Part shown: positions 8,236 through 13,956 of the stretch, one piece after another
How the letters are laid out: each line of letters opens with the position of its first letter
Position numbering within the stretch: the first letter of the stretch is position 1
From: Caldilineaceae bacterium
Lineage (GTDB): Bacteria; Chloroflexota; Anaerolineae; Caldilineales; Caldilineaceae
Reading direction: 5' to 3'
Assembly (NCBI GenBank): GCA_026645635.1
Contig: JAPKMV010000029.1
Coordinates: 1-13,956, forward strand
Length of the DNA stretch: 13,956 nt
The notes under the pieces: generated by a model
What the model was told of the DNA's origin: nothing
The model's database searches: none
Seen by the model: the letters and a program-made list of their open reading frames with translations, nothing else
Program-made: the position numbers and the translations under genes

Positions 8236-9891
8236 ATGTCTGTACTCAATACCCGCCGCGCGCTGCGCTGGGTGGGCGTCCTGATGATCCTGAGCCTGTT
8301 GCTCTCGGCCTGTGCCCCTGCGGCTGCGCCGGCCAGCGCACCGGCCGCAGGGGAAGAGGCAGCCGCCGCGCCGAGTGACGAACTCACCCGCGCCAACACG
8401 CTCGTCTTCGCCGCGGACATGACCGATCTGATCACCCTCGACCCGGCTGTGGTCTATGAATTTGGCGGCACGCAAACGGCCGGCAACATCTACGAGACCC
8501 TGGTCTCCTTCAACCCGGGCGAGCCAGAACTCGTGCCGCTGCTGGCTGAGTCCTGGGAAATCGTCGAAGACGGCGACATGTGGAAGATGACCTTCCAGCT
8601 CAACCCGAACGCCACCTTCGCCAGCGGCAATCCGGTCACCGCTGAAGACTTCGTCTTCTCGTGGGAACGGGTGATCGACATCAACAAGTCGCCGGCGTTC
8701 CTGGTCACGGAAGTCTGCGGCATCAGCAAAGGCAACGTGACCGCAGTCGACGCGACCACGCTGGAAGTCAAGATTCCCATTGCGCTCAGCCCGCAGGTCT
8801 GTCTCTCCGTGCTGACCTTCGTGACGACCGCCGTGGTGGAGAAGGCCGCGGTCGAGCCGAACCTGGGCGCCGACTTTGGTGAATCCTGGCTGAACGACAA
8901 CTCGGCTGGCTCCGGCCCCTACACGCTGTCGAGTTGGAACCGCAGCGTGGATGTCGTGCTCGACGCCAATCCCAACTACTGGGGCGGCGCCGCGCCGGCC
9001 ATGAAGCGCGTGATCATGCAGAACATGCCGGAAGTGGCCAACCGTCAGGCGGCGGTCGAAACTGGCGACGCCGACATCGTGCAGGAACTCGGCCCGGAAC
9101 AGGCTGCCGCGCTGGAAGGCAACCCCGACGTTTCGCTGGTCAAGGCGCTCAACACCATCCTGGCCTACGTCTCGGTCAACGCCACCATGCCGCCCTTCGA
9201 CAACCCGGATGCGCGCCAGGCGCTGCGCTACGCCATCAACTACGACAACATCATCACCCTGCTGGGCGGCAACGGCGAACTGGTGCAGGAGATCATCCCC
9301 ATGGGCTTTGCCGGTCACACGGGCACCAATCCCTTCACCCAGGACCTGGAGCAGGCCAAGGCACTCTTTGCCAATGCCGGCGTGACCGAAGGCGCGGTGA
9401 TCCCCTTCACGGTGGCCACCGCCACCGCACCCGGCGGCGTCGACTGGGCGACCATCGCGGCCTCGATCCAGGCTGACCTGGCGCAGATCGGCATCAACCT
9501 GGAGATCCAATTGCTGCAACAGTCGGAACTGCTGACCAAGTATCGCGCCCAGGAACTGCCCATGCTGCTGATGAACTGGAGTCCTGACTTCCCGGACCCG
9601 GATGGCAACGGCACGCCCTTCGCCAACTATGAGGCGCAGTCGCTGGCCTGGCGCAACAGTTGGAACGACGCCACCGCCATCGACCTGAGCCGCCGCGCCG
9701 CCGCCGAACTTGATCCGGCCACGCGCACTGCGCTCTACGGCGAGTTGGTCGAATACGTGCAGAACAATGGCCCCTACGCCATGCTCTACCAGCCGACGCG
9801 CGTCTACGCCGTGCGCAACGACATTCAGGGCTTCATCTACGATCCGACCGATTCGCCGACCATCAGCTTCTGGCTGATCAGCAGGCAGTAG
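8236..9891 (+). CDS. Oligopeptide/dipeptide ABC transporter substrate-binding lipoprotein
   Basis: 551 aa from ATG 8236, chosen because AAGGAGG (8222-8228) lies just upstream and the protein then opens with a textbook lipoprotein signal: basic n-region, hydrophobic core GVLMILSLLLSA and lipobox LSAC with lipidated Cys26. A frame extension back to 8116 runs through the promoter and is not coding. An Ala/Pro/Glu-rich tether (27-47) precedes the SBP family 5 fold: ITLDPAVVYEF, NIYETLVSF, PLLAESWEI, FQLNPNATF, VTAEDFVFSWERV, AGSGPYTLSSW, and the C-terminal lobe with ALRYAINYDNII and WSPDFPDPDGNGTPF. It catches peptides or similar solutes outside the membrane and delivers them to the permeases encoded next; family 5 also binds nickel, sugars and opines, so the substrate is open. 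Confidence 0.93.
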   Translation: MSVLNTRRALRWVGVLMILSLLLSACAPAAAPASAPAAGEEAAAAPSDELTRANTLVFAADMTDLITLDPAVVYEFGGTQTAGNIYETLVSFNPGEPELVPLLAESWEIVEDGDMWKMTFQLNPNATFASGNPVTAEDFVFSWERVIDINKSPAFLVTEVCGISKGNVTAVDATTLEVKIPIALSPQVCLSVLTFVTTAVVEKAAVEPNLGADFGESWLNDNSAGSGPYTLSSWNRSVDVVLDANPNYWGGAAPAMKRVIMQNMPEVANRQAAVETGDADIVQELGPEQAAALEGNPDVSLVKALNTILAYVSVNATMPPFDNPDARQALRYAINYDNIITLLGGNGELVQEIIPMGFAGHTGTNPFTQDLEQAKALFANAGVTEGAVIPFTVATATAPGGVDWATIAASIQADLAQIGINLEIQLLQQSELLTKYRAQELPMLLMNWSPDFPDPDGNGTPFANYEAQSLAWRNSWNDATAIDLSRRAAAELDPATRTALYGELVEYVQNNGPYAMLYQPTRVYAVRNDIQGFIYDPTDSPTISFWLISRQ

Positions 9892-9898
9892 GAAAGGT

Positions 9899-10022
9899 TG
9901 GGAGATTAAGAGATTAGGAGATTAAGAGATTGGCGACTGGAGATTGGGTTTCGCCCACCGCGACCTCAATCTCCCAATCTCCCAATCTCCAATCTCCAAT
10001 CTCTACTCTCTACTCTCTACTC
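9899..10022. repeat. GAGATT/AATCTC microrepeat hairpin and TCTCTAC heptamers between binding protein and permease (element C)
   Basis: The left side has five GAGATT copies (9902-9945), four of them at 8-nt spacing; the right side has about five AATCTC copies (9968-10003) at 7-8 nt spacing, so the two sides can fold together around an about 20-nt centre. It ends in three TCTCTAC-type heptamers that run up to the permease ATG. It starts 7 nt after the binding-protein stop codon. It leaves a pyrimidine-rich leader without any Shine-Dalgarno sequence. Confidence 0.85.
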
Positions 10023-11030
10023 ATGACCACCTTCATCATCCGCCGCCTGGGCGGTCTCGTCTTCGTCATATTCGGCGTCTCGCTGCTGACCTTCTTTCTG
10101 GCGCAACTGGTGCCGGCAGATCCGGTGGCCGCAGCGCTGGGGTCGAACGCGCGCAACGAGCAGGTCGAGGCGTACCGCCAGCAGCTTGGTCTGGATCAGC
10201 CGGTGGTGACGCAGTACGCCATCTACATGGGGCGCATGCTGCAAGGCGACCTGGGCGCGTCGATCCGCACGCGGCGCGCGGTCGCCGACGACCTGCGCGA
10301 CTATCTGCCCGCCACCATCGAGCTGACGCTGGCGGCCTTGTTCGTGACCATCCTGATCGGCATTCCGCTGGGCATCCTGGCCGCGCTCAACCGCAACACC
10401 TGGATCGACGGCGGCGCCCGCATCCTGGCGTTGATCGGCGGCGCCATGCCGATCTTTTACGTCGGTCTGGTGCTGTTGGGCGTTTTTTACCGGCAGTTGC
10501 AGTGGCTGCCCGGCCCCGGCCGGCTCGACTCCACCGTGCAGCCGCCCACGAATATCACAGGGTTGTACACTGTCGACGCGCTGCTGACGGGCAACTGGCT
10601 GGTCTTTGGCAACGCCGTGTCCCATCTGATTCTGCCTGCCATCACCTTGGGGCTGTTTTCCACCGCGGTGCTGCTGCGCATGACCCGCTCGTCGATGCTG
10701 GAGATGCTGGGGCAGGATTACGTGCGCACGGCCAAGGCCAAGGGGCTTGCGCAGCGTCTGGTGGTGGGGCGGCATGTGTTCAAGAATGCGCTGCCGCCGA
10801 TTTTGACCATCATCGGCATCCTTTTTGGCAGCCTGCTGAGCGGCGCCGTGCTTACCGAGACCATCTTCAACTGGCCGGGCATTGGCCGCTACGCCACGAC
10901 CTCGGTGACGACGCTGGATTACCCGGCGGTCATGGGTGTGGCGCTGGTGGCCGCAGTCATCTATCCGCTGGTGAACACGCTGGTGGACATCGGCTACTCG
11001 GTGATCGACCCGCGCGTCCGGACACACTAG
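10023..11030 (+). CDS. Peptide-type ABC transporter permease, DppB/OppB family
   Basis: 335 aa from the ATG at 10023. An upstream in-frame ATG (9930) would add 31 residues translated from the repeat, so it is rejected; MTTFIIRRLGGLVFVIFGVSLL is the usual DppB N-terminus, with the first membrane helix. The family signature region between helices 1 and 2 (LGLDQPVVTQYAIYM, LQGDLGASI) and the inner-membrane core with about six helices follow. The EAA loop that contacts the ATPase is DYVRTAKAKGLAQRLVVGRH, then FKNALPPILTIIG; NWPGIGRYATTSVTTLDYP is also typical. It forms the membrane channel together with the DppC-like partner. No Shine-Dalgarno site is visible before the ATG, so translation may be weak relative to the binding protein. 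Confidence 0.93.
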   Translation: MTTFIIRRLGGLVFVIFGVSLLTFFLAQLVPADPVAAALGSNARNEQVEAYRQQLGLDQPVVTQYAIYMGRMLQGDLGASIRTRRAVADDLRDYLPATIELTLAALFVTILIGIPLGILAALNRNTWIDGGARILALIGGAMPIFYVGLVLLGVFYRQLQWLPGPGRLDSTVQPPTNITGLYTVDALLTGNWLVFGNAVSHLILPAITLGLFSTAVLLRMTRSSMLEMLGQDYVRTAKAKGLAQRLVVGRHVFKNALPPILTIIGILFGSLLSGAVLTETIFNWPGIGRYATTSVTTLDYPAVMGVALVAAVIYPLVNTLVDIGYSVIDPRVRTH

Positions 11031-11033
11031 ACC

Positions 11034-11918
<885 letters not shown>

Positions 11919-11925
11919 GGATCAC

Positions 11926-12513
11926 CTACTGCCCACGAATGCGCGCCACGGGTTGGAGCATGGCCAGGCTGTCGCGCAGGTCAGCCAGCGCCGGTTCATA
12001 CTCCGCAACCAGTTCCGGCAGCGGCCAGATGCGCAGGTTGCTGTCAAGCAGTAGCAGGGCACTGCGCGCCGCGCCGGCCATCAACGTGATGGCGAACTCC
12101 AGGTCGTCGCGGGAGCGCTCGCCCACGTGGGCGCGGAAATCCTGCATGGCCTGGGCCGCGGCGATGGCTGACGCGGCCATGTCGCGCGGCCCGTCGCACA
12201 GCAGCGCATAGCCGGTAAGCACTTCCCCCCGCGCCTCCAGCGCCACGAACTCCATGATAGCATTAGCGTCCTGGTCGGCCAGGCGCAGGAAGTCGGCGCG
12301 GGCGGCGGCCATCATGCGCTGCATGGCCTGGGCGGCGTCCGCATGCGCCGGCGCGGCGTCATAGGCCAAGGTGCTGTTGGCGGTGGCCTGGGCCAGCGCG
12401 GCCGCCAAAGCCGCGCTCAGCGCGGTGGCGCCGCCGGCCTGACAGTGGTCGTCGTCACCGATGCGGGCGACAGCGGCGCGCACCGACAATTCTGAAATCG
12501 AAGTCCTTGACAA
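11926..12513 (-). CDS. Cyclodeaminase/cyclohydrolase-family protein (FTCD C-terminal-like)
   Basis: 195 aa from a TTG at 12513, chosen because AAGGAG (12526-12521) lies 7 nt upstream; another TTG at 12546 would add 11 residues without a ribosome site. The region GDDDHCQAGGATALSAALAAALAQATANSTL is the helix 1-2 Gly-rich segment of the FTCD C-terminal family (formiminotetrahydrofolate cyclodeaminase, methenyl-THF cyclohydrolase), a helical dimer; the usual PGGGS motif is altered to QAGGA. The rest is helical and Ala-rich (FLRLADQDANAIMEFVALEA, AASAIAAAQAMQDF, GAARSALLLLDSNL), consistent with the family. If active it would act on folate C1 units, but no folate or histidine-degradation gene is beside it. 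It converges on the permease with a 7-nt gap between stop codons and no terminator there. Confidence 0.72.
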   Translation of the reverse strand: MSRTSISELSVRAAVARIGDDDHCQAGGATALSAALAAALAQATANSTLAYDAAPAHADAAQAMQRMMAAARADFLRLADQDANAIMEFVALEARGEVLTGYALLCDGPRDMAASAIAAAQAMQDFRAHVGERSRDDLEFAITLMAGAARSALLLLDSNLRIWPLPELVAEYEPALADLRDSLAMLQPVARIRGQ

Positions 12514-12629
12514 GTCAGCACTCCTTCGTTGTTTGGCATGGGGCAATTTGATGTGCGCAATGGCGCCGTTGGAGATGTGCGGCGCCTCTGATCTTGTTCC
12601 CGAAACAGGGCGCCCGCTTGCTGCGCAGC

Positions 12630-12658
12630 ACTATACAACAGGCGGTGAATGGCCGCAA
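12630..12658 (-). promoter_or_regulatory. Promoter of the cyclodeaminase-like gene
   Basis: On the minus strand TTGCGG (12658-12653), 17-nt spacer, TATAGT (12635-12630). The leader would be about 110 nt. A perfect palindrome GCTGCGCAGC (12620-12629) adjoins the -10 box, and GGGCGCCC (12608-12615) lies in the leader. Confidence 0.5.
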
Positions 12659-12683
12659 GCACCCGCCGTTCGCCGTTTTTTTT
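12643..12683 (+). terminator. Possible intrinsic terminator facing the cohesin-like gene
   Basis: CGGTGAA (12643-12649) can pair with TTCGCCG (12669-12675, one G-T pair) and is followed directly by eight T (12676-12683). The loop of 19 nt is large. It would stop plus-strand transcription coming from the permease genes across the cyclodeaminase-like gene, just before the next promoter. Confidence 0.35.
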
Positions 12684-12694
12684 CTGGTTCGTGA

Positions 12695-12723
12695 TTGACA
12701 GCAGCCTTACATTTTGGTAAGAT
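12695..12723 (+). promoter_or_regulatory. Strong promoter of the cohesin-like gene
   Basis: Perfect TTGACA (12695-12700), a 17-nt spacer and TAAGAT (12718-12723, 5/6). Transcription would begin near 12730, about 130 nt before the ATG at 12859. Confidence 0.78.
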
Positions 12724-12858
12724 AGATCACATTGTTTGGGCGTCCGACAATCCTCCTCCGCTTGCCAGATTCCGCAGGTAACCACCCGTTTTGCTTGGCT
12801 ACCGGTAGCCCAGACGCCACCGCTGGTTTGCCTGCTCTGCGCGCCAATTCATCCAGCA

Positions 12859-13635
12859 ATGCAGGCTCAATCAGCTAAGTTGGGCGAAACCCAGGGTGAT
12901 CTGTTGCGAAGTCCGCACTGCACGCTGAAGCTCAAGTACCTGTTTGCCGCGCTGCCTGTCATCGTTTGCTTTCTCCTGCCAGGTGCGGCAGTGCTTGCCA
13001 AGTCCACATTGGTGAGCCAGCGCCTGTTTGATGCCAGCGCAGGCGCCGCTGGGTTGTTTAGCAGCCCCCACACGGTCGCAACTGTAAGCCAGGCCAGCGG
13101 CGAACTGCCCCTCAGCGGGGCGACGCGCATCTTTCCGGTCAATGTCAGCAATGTCCAAAACCTGGGCGCGGCCACCGTGAGGGTCGCTTACGACCCCGCG
13201 CAGATCATCCCCGTGGCCTACCAGCGCAACCCGGCGTTTCCAACCGGATTTCACAACCTGCACTTCGATCAGAACGGCGACGGGACAGCCGACACGGTGC
13301 GCTTCAACGTGATCGCGACCGACGGGATCAGCGTGACGACCGGCGCCCAACTGCCTATGGCTTCCATCACCTGGCAGACGACCGGCACGACCACCCTTGC
13401 TGCCTCCACCATTTTGAGTGTGACGGTGGACACCTTCGCCGACGCGCAAGGGATCGCCATGCCAGTGTCCGCGCAAAATGGTGTGATTACCTTTGTGGCG
13501 GCGCCGACTGAAACCCCCACGACAACGCCCACAGCCACCACATCGCCGACGGCAACCAGCACCGCGACGGTCACACCGCGGCCAACAACTGCCGACCGCA
13601 CCTCGGTCTTTCTGCCGTCGATCAACGCGCCGTAG
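12859..13635 (+). CDS. Secreted cohesin-like domain protein with Thr/Pro-rich linker
   Basis: 258 aa from ATG 12859. No ribosome site precedes this ATG; a TTG at 12904 (15 codons in) has AGGG 7 nt upstream and would give a neater signal peptide, so the start is uncertain. A signal peptide spans about 26-47 (KYLFAALPVIVCFLLPGAAV, likely cut after VLA). Residues about 75-213 have the cohesin-type jelly-roll pattern (FPVNVSNVQNLGAATVRVAY, DPAQIIPVAY, PMASITWQ), a fold used to bind dockerins but also found outside cellulosomes. An insertion carries DQNGDGTAD (137-145), a likely calcium loop. Then comes a Thr/Pro/Ala/Ser-rich linker (214-246) and the tail SVFLPSINAP, like the tail of the first protein. 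It is probably cell-surface or exported; the binding partner is unknown. Confidence 0.78.
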   Translation: MQAQSAKLGETQGDLLRSPHCTLKLKYLFAALPVIVCFLLPGAAVLAKSTLVSQRLFDASAGAAGLFSSPHTVATVSQASGELPLSGATRIFPVNVSNVQNLGAATVRVAYDPAQIIPVAYQRNPAFPTGFHNLHFDQNGDGTADTVRFNVIATDGISVTTGAQLPMASITWQTTGTTTLAASTILSVTVDTFADAQGIAMPVSAQNGVITFVAAPTETPTTTPTATTSPTATSTATVTPRPTTADRTSVFLPSINAP

Positions 13636-13650
13636 CGGCGTAGTCTATCC

Positions 13651-13668
13651 GGGGCCATCGCCCCTTTT
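13651..13668 (+). terminator. Short GC hairpin with T-run after the cohesin-like gene
   Basis: GGGGC (13651-13655), loop CATC, GCCCC (13660-13664), then TTTT. The stem is only 5 bp and the T-run short, so termination may be partial, letting some transcription reach the next gene 59 bases further on. Confidence 0.45.
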
Positions 13669-13722
13669 CGTCTGAACCGATCCAGGTTACGGCCGGCGCA
13701 GACACAGAGGAACGAACATCCT

Positions 13723-13956
13723 ATGGGCAAACGAATTATATGCGGTTTTGTTGTCGTCGCTGTCGGCCTCATGGTGCTGGCGCTTGTGCTGGGGCCATCG
13801 TACACTGTGCGCGCAGCAGCGCCAGCCGCAGAGTTCGGCGCAGGCAGGGCAGCAGCCGCTGCCACCTGGAGCAGCGCGGGCGCAGTCGTCACGCAGACCT
13901 TTGCGCTGCACGGCGGCTGGAACACCATCTATCTGGAGGTCGAGCCGATCAATCCA
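13723..13956 (+). CDS. Secreted protein, N-terminal part (3' partial)
   Basis: 78 codons from ATG 13723 run in frame to the last base of the window, with no stop. Residues 1-31 are a signal peptide or membrane anchor (MGKRIICGFVVVAVGLMVLA, then LVLGPSYTVRA); cleavage near A31-A33 is plausible. It is followed by an Ala-rich stretch and FALHGGWNTIYLEVEP, a strand of the kind (hydrophobic-x2-GWN-x2-hydrophobic) seen near the start of extracellular domains in large Chloroflexota surface proteins. AGAGG (13706-13710) lies upstream at a long spacing of 12 nt. It may be co-expressed with the cohesin-like gene by read-through. The domain content cannot be judged from this fragment. Confidence 0.68.
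   Translation, partial: MGKRIICGFVVVAVGLMVLALVLGPSYTVRAAAPAAEFGAGRAAAAATWSSAGAVVTQTFALHGGWNTIYLEVEPINP

Larger units (their letters stand above)
12514..12858. other. 345-base divergent intergenic region
   Basis: It contains the start region of the cyclodeaminase-like gene, its promoter (12658-12630), a possible T8 terminator (12643-12683), the plus-strand promoter (12695-12723) and an about 130-nt leader. The leader keeps an open frame in phase with the cohesin-like gene back to a TTG at 12736, but that codon is only a few bases from the expected transcription start, so the leader is treated as untranslated. Confidence 0.65.

Noticed and set aside
8206..9519. 437-codon minus-strand frame
   Set aside because: Antisense to the clear family 5 binding-protein gene; His/Arg/Gly-rich composition typical of a shadow frame.
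9930..10022. N-terminal extension of the DppB-like permease
   Set aside because: The 31 extra residues are read from the GAGATT/AATCTC repeat; family N-termini begin at the ATG at 10023.
13636..13722. Riboswitch or structured RNA before the last gene
   Set aside because: Only a 5-bp terminator-like hairpin is visible; no known riboswitch core sequence is recognisable.

Overview
The window looks like chromosomal DNA of a GC-rich, filamentous-type Chloroflexota (Caldilinea/Anaerolineae-like). The evidence is the gene content: a ClpC-type unfoldase with Chloroflexota-like sequence, an eRF1-like baeRF protein, secreted proteins with golvesin-like and cohesin-like domains and Thr/Pro-rich linkers ending in a hydrophobic-Leu-Pro tail, and intergenic spaces full of palindromic repeats. 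The assignment comes from family knowledge; no marker gene or rRNA is present. I see no phage, transposase, CRISPR array, tRNA or rRNA.

Layout. (1) 2-1450, plus: the 3' part of a secreted DUF1906 (glycoside-hydrolase-like) plus golvesin-like protein, open at the window edge. (2) 1436-1761: a tandem array of five 61/62-bp units, each holding a perfect 8-bp hairpin, closed by a sixth hairpin in opposite orientation; it fills the convergent gap. (3) 6016-1778, minus: a block related to translation and protein quality, namely a bacterial eRF1/Vms1-like protein (baeRF), a RelE/ParE-like toxin 13 nt behind it with no evident antitoxin, then a 356-base gap with a large hairpin repeat and the clpC promoter region, then clpC. 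(4) 6208-7960, plus: a TetR regulator with a strong promoter overlapped by two copies of its likely operator, then a DinB/maleylpyruvate-isomerase-like protein. (5) 8058-11918, plus: an oligopeptide-type ABC transporter (lipoprotein binding protein, two permeases) with its own promoter and an upstream palindrome, but no ATPase genes here. (6) 12513-11926, minus: an orphan cyclodeaminase/cyclohydrolase-like protein, convergent with the permease. (7) 12695-13956, plus: a secreted cohesin-like protein and the start of another secreted protein that runs off the window.

How it fits together. The most distinctive features are the baeRF-RelE-like pair beside ClpC (possibly ribosome stalling, release and proteolysis; an inference from adjacency) and the repeats. 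Three intergenic spaces hold large hairpins built from short GATT-containing microrepeats. Two of them share the same design: three copies at 9-nt spacing in each arm and a 13-14 nt loop. The third separates the binding protein from its permease and removes any Shine-Dalgarno site. No complete, clearly new defence or biosynthetic system can be supported from this sequence alone.
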